From: Pseudomonadota bacterium
GTDB lineage: Bacteria; Pseudomonadota; Alphaproteobacteria; Caulobacterales; Caulobacteraceae
DNA length: 10,608 bases
Assembly: GCA_023451375.1 (NCBI GenBank)
Contig: JAEXZS010000057.1
Location: 1 to 10,608 of the forward strand
Direction: 5' to 3'
Made by a program: the position numbers and the translations under genes. Positions 1 to 6,064 of the stretch are shown one piece after another. How positions within the stretch are numbered: the stretch's first letter is position 1; the number at the start of each line of letters is the position of its first letter. The notes under the pieces were generated by a model. The model was not told where the DNA came from, did no database searches, and was given only the letters and a program-made list of their open reading frames with translations.

Positions 1-7
1 TTTATGG

Positions 8-37
8 GGGCGCTCGGTTTGGTGGGCGCCCTTTCTT
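8..37 (+). terminator. Terminator-like hairpin at the left edge
   Basis: GGGCGC (8-13) can pair with GCGCCC (26-31) across a 12-nt loop, and TTTCTT (32-37) follows. This is the usual layout of an intrinsic terminator for plus-strand transcription entering from the left. On the minus strand no T-run follows the stem, so it should not be a normal terminator for the small minus-strand gene ending at 50. The gene it would serve lies outside the window, and the loop is longer than usual. Confidence 0.45.
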
Positions 38-49
38 CATACATCGACG

Positions 50-310
50 TCAGGCCGTCGCGTCCGCCAGCGCCCAGCGCTGCGAGCCTTCTCCGAACGG
101 CCGGAAGAACAGGTCGCGATAGTGTTCGAACACCTCGACGATCTTCTGGCGCAGGTCGGAAGCGACGACCGGCTCGCCGCGCTGCCGTTTCATCGCGGCG
201 ACGCAGTCGACGATCATCGTCTGATGGGCGGAACCGCCCATGCTCTTAAGGACGAGGGCGATGTCCTGCGCCAGGCTGTCCAGCACATGCCTCGGGGTCT
301 TCTGGGTCAT
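50..310 (-). CDS. Small hypothetical protein, possibly winged-helix-like
   Basis: This encodes an 86-residue protein that I do not recognise. I place the start at the ATG at 308-310 because a strong Shine-Dalgarno-like GGGGAG lies just upstream. The in-frame ATG at 323-325 overlaps that site, and a longer frame to 400 lacks a comparable signal. The protein has no signal peptide or membrane segment and looks cytosolic. Helical stretches (about 8-23, 29-43 and 53-67) surround a GG turn at 25-26. The C-terminal part (68-83) is rich in Phe, Gly and Trp and could form a beta-hairpin, so the overall order resembles a small winged helix; this is only an inference from pattern. It lies 146 bases downstream of the ketoacyl synthase gene on the same strand and has its own leader, which carries a CRP-like palindrome, so it may be transcribed separately. 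Confidence 0.7.
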   Translation of the reverse strand: MTQKTPRHVLDSLAQDIALVLKSMGGSAHQTMIVDCVAAMKRQRGEPVVASDLRQKIVEVFEHYRDLFFRPFGEGSQRWALADATA

Positions 311-385
311 TCGGGAACTCCCCATCGTTCTCGATATGAAACGCCTCGCAAAAACCCGCCTGAAGTTCAAGCTGAGCCGCGATTT

Positions 386-401
386 TGTGATCGTGACCAC
401 A
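386..401. promoter_or_regulatory. CRP/FNR-type palindrome upstream of the small left-end gene
   Basis: TGTGA (386-390), six bases, then CCACA (397-401) differs at one base from the classic CRP half-site pair TGTGA-N6-TCACA. The symmetric core extends to TTTGTG (384-389) and CACAAA (398-403). It lies in the AT-richer gap between the ketoacyl synthase gene and the small gene starting at 310, about 76 bases upstream of that start. I could not pick out convincing -35 and -10 elements beside it, so activation versus repression cannot be judged. Binding by a CRP/FNR-family protein is inferred from the motif alone. Confidence 0.4.
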
Positions 402-456
402 AATTACGTTGATACTCCACTACAGCTTAGCCTTTGCGAAAGGTTAACGCGCTCCG

Positions 457-1608
457 CTAGCCGCGCTTGCTGACGAACACAGTCCCCGCCGAGTAGCCGG
501 CGCCGAAGCTGCAGATCAGCCCCGTCTCGCCCGGCGCGAAGCCGTCGTTGTGCAGGTGGAAGGCGATGATCGACCCGGCCGAGGAGGTGTTGGCGTAGTC
601 GTCCAGGATGATGATGTTCTCTTCCGGGTCAGGCTCGCGACCCAGCACCTTGCGGCCGATCAGCTGGTTCATGTTGATGTTGGCCTGGTGCAGCCACAGC
701 CGCTTCAGCTCCCGCGGGTCCAGCCCCAGTTCGCCGGCGTGGTCGACGATCATGTCCGACACCATCGGCACCACGTCCTTGAACACCTTGCGTCCCTGCT
801 GCACGAACAGTTTGTCGTTCTGGACGGTGTCGTCGACCGTCGGCGCGTCCAGGTGCGCCGTGTCGCGCCCCGCCCGGTTCAGGAAGCCGAAGTTGTTGCG
901 GATGTTGTTCGAGAACACCGTCTTCAGCCGCGTGCCCAGCACGTCCCAGCCGCCGGGGCCCGCCGTCTCGGACGACTCCACGATCACCGCCGTCGCCACG
1001 TCACCGAAGATGAAGTGGCTGTCGCGATCGGTGAAGTTCAGGTGCGCCGAACAGATCTCCGGATTGACCATCAGCACGGCCTTCACCGATCCGCCGCCGA
1101 TGAAGTCCGCCGCCGTCTTGATGCCGAACGTCGCGGAGCTGCACGCCACGTTCATGTCGAAGGCGAAGCCCTCGATCCCCAGCGCCTGCTGCACCTCGAT
1201 CGCCATGGCCGGATAGGGCCGCTGCATGTTCGAAGCGGCGCACAGCACGGCGCCGATCTCGCTGACCGGCTTGCCCCAGGCCTCGATCGCCTGGCGCGCG
1301 GCCTTGACCGCCATCTCGGCCAGGATGGACAGCTCGTCGTCAGAGCGTTCCTCCAGGTGGGGGACCATACGCGCCGGATCGATCACCCCGGCCTTGTCCA
1401 TGACGAAGCGGCTCTTGATGCCCGACGCCTTCTCGATGAACTCGACCGAGGAATGAGTCTTCGGCTCCAGGTCCCCGGCGGCGATGGCCTCGGCGTGCTC
1501 TGCGTTCCAGCCGTCGGCCCAGGCGTTGTAGGCCGTGACCAGCTCGGCGTTCGAGACCGACTGCTCGGGGGTGAAGAGGCCGGTGGCGGCGATGACGGCG
1601 TGAGCCAT
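457..1608 (-). CDS. Beta-ketoacyl-ACP synthase III family enzyme
   Basis: This 383-residue thiolase-fold condensing enzyme has the FabH-type catalytic triad: Cys156 in NVACSSATFG, His307 in WLHQANINMN, and Asn340 in YANTSSAGS. The glycine-rich C-terminal motif SFGAGYSAG is at 367-375. Family members use an acyl-CoA or acyl-ACP primer and malonyl-ACP to make a beta-ketoacyl-ACP in the cytosol. It is longer than housekeeping FabH (about 320 residues). Its wording (FIEKASGIKSRFVMDK, EICSAHLNFTDRDSHFIFGD, FSNNIRNNFGFLNR) closely resembles, from memory, the Pseudomonas PA3286 group, which diverts octanoyl-CoA from beta-oxidation into fatty-acid synthesis. That substrate is a family-based inference. 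The ATG is preceded by AGGA at normal spacing. No plsX, fab or acp gene is adjacent; the upstream neighbour on the same strand is the KpsC-type gene, 110 bases away. Confidence 0.92.
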   Translation of the reverse strand: MAHAVIAATGLFTPEQSVSNAELVTAYNAWADGWNAEHAEAIAAGDLEPKTHSSVEFIEKASGIKSRFVMDKAGVIDPARMVPHLEERSDDELSILAEMAVKAARQAIEAWGKPVSEIGAVLCAASNMQRPYPAMAIEVQQALGIEGFAFDMNVACSSATFGIKTAADFIGGGSVKAVLMVNPEICSAHLNFTDRDSHFIFGDVATAVIVESSETAGPGGWDVLGTRLKTVFSNNIRNNFGFLNRAGRDTAHLDAPTVDDTVQNDKLFVQQGRKVFKDVVPMVSDMIVDHAGELGLDPRELKRLWLHQANINMNQLIGRKVLGREPDPEENIIILDDYANTSSAGSIIAFHLHNDGFAPGETGLICSFGAGYSAGTVFVSKRG

Positions 1609-1627
1609 TGTTCGTGTTCCTATCGCT

Positions 1628-1685
1628 CGGCGCGCGGCGCCTCGCTGCTTGAGGAAGCGGAACCCCTCGCCCGGCGCGCGGCGCC
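1628..1685. repeat. 14-bp direct repeat in the ketoacyl synthase leader
   Basis: CGGCGCGCGGCGCC occurs at 1628-1641 and again at 1672-1685, inside the 110-base gap between the KpsC-type stop and the ketoacyl synthase start. Read on the coding (minus) strand, an ATAGGAA word also occurs twice, once near each copy, and the downstream one acts as the ribosome binding site of the ketoacyl synthase. This suggests an old partial duplication of the leader. A regulatory role is not shown. Confidence 0.5.
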
Positions 1686-1718
1686 CGCTTCAGGAAGAGC
1701 GTTTCCTATCCGAACGCG

Positions 1719-3773
1719 TCAATAGGACGGCGGCGGCGTCCGGTCGAGACTGGCCATCACTCCGCTCGCCCAACGACGCACCCGCCCCCGCGGGGCCTTC
1801 GGGGTCGGCCGCTCGCGCGCGGCGATCAGCGCCACGACCAGATCCTCCGCCTCGCACGGCCAGCCCTCGGGCGTGACATAGACGGGATAGGCGATCAGCG
1901 CCGCATGGATCAGGTCCTCCACCGTCGCCCGGCGCGACCGCCGCGCGAACCCCAGCCGGTCGTCCGTCAGGCCCCATCCGGCATAGAACGGCCGCCCATA
2001 GACCGAGACCGCCTTGCCGCGCATCAACGCCTCGAAACCCGTCAGCGACGTCAGCGTCGCCACCCGTGTGCAGGCCGCCAGGCAGTCGACGATGTCCAGC
2101 CCGTCCGCCGTCGCATCCACCGCCCGCAACGCATCCGCCTCCAGCCTTCCGGGCCGGTTGCCCGCCAGCACGTCGGGATGGTTGCGATAGATCAGGAAGG
2201 CGTCCGGGTGATCCGTCCGCGCCGCCGCGACCAGGGCCGAGTTGGTGTTCAGGTCCGGCGCGCAGCCCTTCAGGATCGACTTGTCGTTCTCGACCTGCCC
2301 GACCACCAGCACCACTTCGCGGTCGGTCGGCCAGCCCTCGGGCGCCCGGCCCTTCAGATTGTATTTCGACAGCCCCGCCCCGACCACGCTGCGCCCCAGC
2401 GCCGCCGCCCGCGCCCGCTGCTGCGGCGTCAGGGCCGAGGTCTCGATCAGCGTCTCCAGCCGCGACGGCCCGCTTGGGTCGTAGTAGACCCCCTGATCAT
2501 CCAGGGCGACCGACAGCGCCCCGACGAAGTCCGAGCCCAGGCCGCGTGAGCGGATGAAGCCGTCCTCCATCCGCACCGTCGGTCCGTCGAAGCCCGCGGC
2601 CGCCCGCCGGATCGCCTCGCTCTCCTTGCCGGCCCACCAGATCAGCCGCCCGCCGGCGCGCCGCGCGTGCTCCACCGCCGCCTGCGCACGCCAGAAATAG
2701 CGCATCCGCGCCTTGGGGGAGTTCAGCAGCCGCCGCACCGGCGGACGCTTCGCCGGGGCGAATCCCACCGCCGCCCAGTCGCCCGCCAGCCGGTCCGCCC
2801 GGTCCCTCAGCGCCACCAGCCGCTCAAGCGCCTCTTCGGCCTCGCACCGTCGCCCCGTCACCGGATCGACATAGCGGCTGTAGGCGATCAGCGCCGCCGC
2901 CGCGACCGTCTCCAGGTCGCGCGCCACGCCGCGCCGCCCGGTGTCCACCGCATCCGTCGTCAGACCCCATCCCGAATAGAAGGGCGCGCCGAAGCAGCGC
3001 ACCGGCAGCCCCCGCATCAGCGCCTCGAACCCCAGGGCCGAGGTCACGCAATAGACCGCGTCCACCGCCGCCAGCAGATCCGCCGGCCGCACGTCCGTAT
3101 CGACCAGCGTCGTCCCCTCCAGGTCCGTGACGCAGCCCTGCTTTCGCCCCGCCGCCACGGCCGGATGGCGCTTGACGATCAGCTGCGCCCCCGGCTCGTC
3201 CCGCCGCGCCGCCCGCATCATCTCGGCGAAACTTTCGGTGGAGGCCAGGCCATGGCCGATCGAGGCGTCCCCCAGCGTCTGGTCCACGATCAGCACCCGC
3301 CGCCCCGGCTTCAGCAGCGCCGCATCCAGCGGCCCGCCCATGTTGGTCTTGGACACGCCCATCTCGACGATGCGGTCGATCAGCGCCCGCGCCCGCGTCC
3401 GCACGCCCGCGTCGCACCAGGTTTCGGCCTCGACGATCAGCCGCTCCAGCCGGCTGGGCCGCGTCGCGTCGTAGTAGACTCCCAGGTCGTCGACGATCAG
3501 GCTCAGGCTCGTCGCCCCGGCCTCGCCGATCCCGACCGAGCGCAGGAAGCCGTCTTCCAGCGCCACATAGGGCCGCCCGGCCTTCGCCGCCCAGCGCCGC
3601 CCGGCAGCCGCCGTCGGCTTCATTCCCCAGCCCAGAACGGCCTTCACGTCTCCGCCGGGCGTCCGGCGCAGGTCGTATTCTGGCAGGAAGGCTTTAAGGA
3701 ACGGGACTTTCAGCACCCCGGGCGCGCACACCCAGGCGGGCGTCAGATACGGATTGGCGGCGTCCTGCGGCAA
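1719..3773 (-). CDS. kpsC: KpsC-type capsular polysaccharide Kdo glycosyltransferase
   Basis: This 684-residue protein matches full-length KpsC (about 675 residues in E. coli). KpsC acts at the inner face of the cytoplasmic membrane and, with KpsS, builds the beta-Kdo linker on phosphatidylglycerol for ABC-transporter-dependent capsules. Two homologous halves are visible. The N-half has EDGFLRS (73-79), GVYYD (98-102), QTLGDAS (165-171), RHP (202-204), GFEALMRG (248-255) and FYSGWGL (265-271). The C-half repeats these as EDGFIRS (403-409), GVYYD (428-432), QVENDKS (493-499), NHP (531-533), GFEALMRG (579-586) and FYAGWGL (596-602). Both halves keep the conserved His-Pro and Asp positions, so both transferase activities are probably intact. 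The start is uncertain: the first codon in the frame is TTG at 3771-3773 with a weak GGGAT upstream; GTG at 3729-3731 is an alternative, and an in-frame stop lies at 3804-3806. No kpsS or capsule transporter gene is nearby. Confidence 0.9.
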   Translation of the reverse strand: MPQDAANPYLTPAWVCAPGVLKVPFLKAFLPEYDLRRTPGGDVKAVLGWGMKPTAAAGRRWAAKAGRPYVALEDGFLRSVGIGEAGATSLSLIVDDLGVYYDATRPSRLERLIVEAETWCDAGVRTRARALIDRIVEMGVSKTNMGGPLDAALLKPGRRVLIVDQTLGDASIGHGLASTESFAEMMRAARRDEPGAQLIVKRHPAVAAGRKQGCVTDLEGTTLVDTDVRPADLLAAVDAVYCVTSALGFEALMRGLPVRCFGAPFYSGWGLTTDAVDTGRRGVARDLETVAAAALIAYSRYVDPVTGRRCEAEEALERLVALRDRADRLAGDWAAVGFAPAKRPPVRRLLNSPKARMRYFWRAQAAVEHARRAGGRLIWWAGKESEAIRRAAAGFDGPTVRMEDGFIRSRGLGSDFVGALSVALDDQGVYYDPSGPSRLETLIETSALTPQQRARAAALGRSVVGAGLSKYNLKGRAPEGWPTDREVVLVVGQVENDKSILKGCAPDLNTNSALVAAARTDHPDAFLIYRNHPDVLAGNRPGRLEADALRAVDATADGLDIVDCLAACTRVATLTSLTGFEALMRGKAVSVYGRPFYAGWGLTDDRLGFARRSRRATVEDLIHAALIAYPVYVTPEGWPCEAEDLVVALIAARERPTPKAPRGRVRRWASGVMASLDRTPPPSY

Positions 3774-3841
3774 GGCGAATCCCGATCGGCGAAGCGCCGA
3801 CCTTTAGGGCGGTTGCGCCGCTTGGGCTAGGCGCCTCCCCA

Positions 3842-3968
3842 CGTCCTTCCGGGGCGCTCGCAGAGCGAACCCGGAACCCAGGATGACGTCTCCGGCGCCG
3901 GAACTTCCGACATCGCGAAGGAGGTCGTGGGTTCCAGGTTCCTCCCTTCGCGGAGCCCCGGAAGGACG
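3842..3968. repeat. Palindromic intergenic element upstream of tgt
   Basis: A 127-base imperfect inverted repeat fills most of the gap between the divergent kpsC-type gene and tgt. The outer arms CGTCCTTCCGGGGC (3842-3855) and its exact complement (3955-3968) match over 14 bases. Inner arms GGAACCCA (3873-3880) and TGGGTTCC (3928-3935) also pair, and the centre holds the perfect 12-bp palindrome TCCGGCGCCGGA (3891-3902). A transcript of either strand could form a long cruciform-like hairpin. The form resembles REP/RIME-type dispersed intergenic elements of alphaproteobacteria, but copy number cannot be seen here. Open frames inside it are arginine/proline-rich and look spurious. I see no clear tgt promoter in this gap. 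Confidence 0.7.
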
Positions 3969-4034
3969 GCCGACAGTTGGACACGACGCCCGTAATCGGT
4001 CATGTCCCCCGCTCGCGTTTCCGAGGCCCGCCCG

Positions 4035-5150
4035 ATGCCCTTCCCGTTCGAGATCGCCGCCGTCGAAGGCCGCGCCCGCACCGGCGTGCTGAAGACGCCG
4101 CGCGGCGACATCCGCACCCCCGCCTTCATGCCTGTGGGCACCGCGGCGACGGTCAAGGCCCTGACCGTGGACCAGGTCAAGGCGACCGGCGCGGACATCC
4201 TGCTGGGCAACACCTACCACCTGATGCTGCGCCCCGGCCCCGAGCGGATGGAGCGTCTGGGCGGCCTCCACCGCTTCATGGGCTGGGACAAGCCGATCCT
4301 GACCGACTCGGGCGGCTTCCAGGTCATGTCACTCGCCGGCATCTCCAAGCTGACGGAGCACGCCGTCACCTTCTCCAGCCACATCGACGGCTCAAAGCAC
4401 GAGCTGACCCCGGAACGTTCCATCGAGATCCAGGCCGATCGCATCGGCGCCGACATCTCCATGCAGCTTGACCAGTGCGTGGCCTACCCGGCCGAAAAGC
4501 CCGCCGCCCAGGCCGCCATGGAACTGTCGATCCGCTGGGGCGCGCGTTCCAAGGCCCGCTTCGGCGAGCGCGAGACCCAGGCCCTGTTCGGCATCCAGCA
4601 GGGCTCGACCTTCGAGGACCTGCGCCGCCGGTCGTCGGAACAGCTTCAGGAGATCGGCTTCGACGGCTACGCCATCGGCGGCCTGGCCGTCGGCGAGGGC
4701 CACCAGGCCATGTGCGAGGTGCTGGACTACGCCCCCGAGATGCTGCCCGCCGACCGCCCGCGCTACCTGATGGGCGTCGGCAAGCCGGTCGACCTGGTTG
4801 AGGCGGTGTGGCGCGGCGTCGACATGTTCGACTGCGTCCTGCCCACCCGCGCCGGCCGCCACGGCCAGGCCTGGACCTGGGACGGTCCGCTGAACCTGAA
4901 GAACGCCCGCTTCGCCGAAGACCAGGACCCGCTGGACCCGACACTCCCCTGCCCTGCGTCCTCCGGCTATTCCAAGGCCTACCTCCACCACCTGATCCGC
5001 GCCGACGAGATCCTCGGCAAGGTCCTGCTCAGCTGGCACAACATCGCCTTCTACCAGGCCCTGACCGCCGCCATGCGCGCCGCCATCGCCGAAGGCCGCT
5101 TCGCCCAGTTCCGCCGCGACTTCCACACCCGCCACACCTCGAACGGCTGA
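4035..5150 (+). CDS. tgt: Queuine/preQ1 tRNA-guanine transglycosylase
   Basis: Tgt exchanges the wobble guanine of GUN-anticodon tRNAs (Asp, Asn, His, Tyr) for preQ1 in queuosine synthesis. With the ATG at 4035 the protein is 371 residues, matching E. coli Tgt (375); GAGG at 4023-4026 supports this start. The ATG at 4002 would add 11 residues and has no ribosome binding site. Visible motifs are LLGNTYHL (56-63), LTDSGGFQVMSL (89-100, catalytic Asp91), GIQQGS (186-191), YAIGGLAVGE (212-221) and MFDCVLPTRAGRHGQA (264-279, nucleophile Asp266). The zinc site is odd: the C-x-C-x2-C plus His pattern of E. coli (302, 304, 307, 333) aligns to Leu304, Cys306, Ser309 and His335, so two ligands are missing. 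The fold around it (YSKAYLHHL, WHNIAFYQ) is intact. No queA is adjacent, although queA often precedes tgt. A hairpin follows the stop by six bases. Confidence 0.96.
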   Translation: MPFPFEIAAVEGRARTGVLKTPRGDIRTPAFMPVGTAATVKALTVDQVKATGADILLGNTYHLMLRPGPERMERLGGLHRFMGWDKPILTDSGGFQVMSLAGISKLTEHAVTFSSHIDGSKHELTPERSIEIQADRIGADISMQLDQCVAYPAEKPAAQAAMELSIRWGARSKARFGERETQALFGIQQGSTFEDLRRRSSEQLQEIGFDGYAIGGLAVGEGHQAMCEVLDYAPEMLPADRPRYLMGVGKPVDLVEAVWRGVDMFDCVLPTRAGRHGQAWTWDGPLNLKNARFAEDQDPLDPTLPCPASSGYSKAYLHHLIRADEILGKVLLSWHNIAFYQALTAAMRAAIAEGRFAQFRRDFHTRHTSNG

Positions 5151-5156
5151 AACTGT

Positions 5157-5177
5157 CCCTCTCCCGTTGGGAGAGGG
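5157..5177. repeat. Perfect hairpin after the tgt stop
   Basis: CCCTCTCCC (5157-5165) and GGGAGAGGG (5169-5177) form a perfect 9-bp stem with a 3-base GTT loop, six bases after the tgt stop codon. No T-run follows, so it is not a standard intrinsic terminator. It could still stabilise the tgt mRNA 3' end or halt polymerase. The sequence looks like the edge of a dispersed intergenic repeat that continues to the right. Confidence 0.65.
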
Positions 5178-5370
5178 CTTGAGCGCACGAGAGCGAAGCG
5201 AACGTTCTTGCTCGACCCCAAGGGCGGCGCGAAGCAGCCAAAGGGTGAGGGTTCGGTGGTGCGATCTGGCCCACCGGCCGACCCTCATCCGGCGCCTCGC
5301 GGCGGCGGGAGCGGATGAAGCGGGGGCGGGTCTGAAACGACCCGCGCCAACTCCGGGCGAAAGCCCGGCG
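5178..5370. repeat. Composite palindromic repeat region between tgt and the lipoprotein
   Basis: Several nested hairpins fill this gap. GGTGAGGGT (5244-5252) pairs imperfectly with ACCCTCATC (5281-5289), with GGTGG and CCACC inside them extending the stem. GCGGGT (5326-5331) pairs with ACCCGC (5340-5345). CCGGGC (5353-5358) and GCCCGG (5363-5368) form a perfect stem capped by a GAAA tetraloop. Open frames across it are arginine-rich and lack ribosome binding sites. I infer a dispersed intergenic element rather than a gene. Its sequence differs from the element upstream of tgt. Confidence 0.55.
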
Positions 5371-5424
5371 CTCCGCCAAGCCCTCCATCAACTCCGCCCG
5401 GAACGGCGGGGCGCTTCCTCACGC

Positions 5425-5972
5425 CTACTTCGGCCGGAACCAGCTCGGCGCGGCCGGCGGGGCGCAGTTCGCCTGCATGCCGATGCCTTTCAGGAAGGCG
5501 CGGCGCATACGCCCCGCCTGGATCGCCGCCTGGACCTGGCGGCTGTGCTGCTCGGCGCCGCTCAGCCGGCGGATCCAGCTGCGGCCGGGGATGAAGTCGG
5601 TGGTCGTGTCGCGGATCGCGTCCAGCGCCGCCTTGGCGGCGGCGTCGGCGGCGCGCTCGCTCATATAGGAGCCGTCCTGGCGCGGCGGCTCGTCGGTGTC
5701 CGGCCCCAGGGCCTCATCCAGCCGAGCCACCTCGGCGCGATCGTCGCGCACTGGTTCAGGTTGCGCAGATCATACGGGTTGGCCTGGGCCTGCAGCAGCA
5801 CCATGGGGATGGGCTCCTGGCGCAGGTTGAAGTCCTCCAAGGGCGCGGAGACGGCGGCGCCCAGGCCGGCGCCCAGCTGCTCGACCCCGCCGACCGCCGA
5901 TCGGCCGGCGTTACAGCCCGCCAGGGTGACGGGCAGCGCCATCAGGGAGATCACACATAGAAAACGCTTCAT
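5425..5972 (-). pseudogene. Frameshifted lipoprotein gene of unknown function
   Basis: Two overlapping minus-strand frames read as one gene. The first starts at the ATG at 5970-5972 behind a very strong AGGAGGGGG site and encodes a lipoprotein signal with lipobox LAGC (Cys20), then GGVEQLGAGLGAAVSAP and a segment ending NQCATIA at about residue 79. There the frame slips: the natural continuation AEVARLDEALGPDTDEPP lies in the neighbouring frame and runs to the stop at 5425, ending CAPPAAPSWFRPK. Restoring one base near 5734-5738, for example GCGCC back to GCGGCC, gives a continuous protein of about 182 residues. It would be exported and anchored in the outer or inner membrane; I know no function for it. 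As written, the first frame continues out of register to 5661. The cause may be a real recent mutation or a sequencing error. The downstream frame could only start by itself at a weak GTG. Confidence 0.75.
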
Positions 5973-6064
5973 GCCCCCTCCTGGACCACGGCTCGGGGGA
6001 CATTAAGGCCCAGAGGCCCAAGCCGGTTCCGGACGCGCTCGTCGACGTCTGAACCGCCCAGGCG

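Noticed and set aside
431..443. Short perfect hairpin CCTTT-GCG-AAAGG after the ketoacyl synthase stop
   Set aside because: No T-run follows on the gene's strand and the stem is only five pairs, so a terminator call is not supported. The adjacent GTTAACC resembles a CtrA half-site, but the second half is missing.
550..1725. Long plus-strand open frame opposite the ketoacyl synthase gene
   Set aside because: It is His/Arg/Val-rich, has no family features, and mirrors a gene with a complete catalytic triad; GC-rich coding DNA commonly leaves such antisense frames.
2667..3830. Long plus-strand open frame opposite the KpsC-type gene
   Set aside because: Arg/Pro/His-rich shadow of a clearly conserved two-domain protein, with no ribosome binding site that I can support.
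3694..3984. Minus-strand frames in the kpsC-tgt gap
   Set aside because: They translate the palindromic repeat into Arg/Pro/Ser-rich sequence with no family resemblance, and lack a ribosome binding site.
4002..4034. Upstream ATG for tgt
   Set aside because: It would add 11 residues not expected for Tgt and has no Shine-Dalgarno, whereas the ATG at 4035 has GAGG at good spacing.
4392..5288. Long minus-strand open frame opposite tgt
   Set aside because: The opposite strand encodes a nearly complete Tgt with conserved catalytic motifs; this frame also runs through the palindromic repeat.
5989..6025. Inverted repeat CGGCTCGGG / CCCAAGCCG between the YceI and lipoprotein genes
   Set aside because: Imperfect, with a 19-base loop and no T-run; it may be chance in GC-rich DNA.
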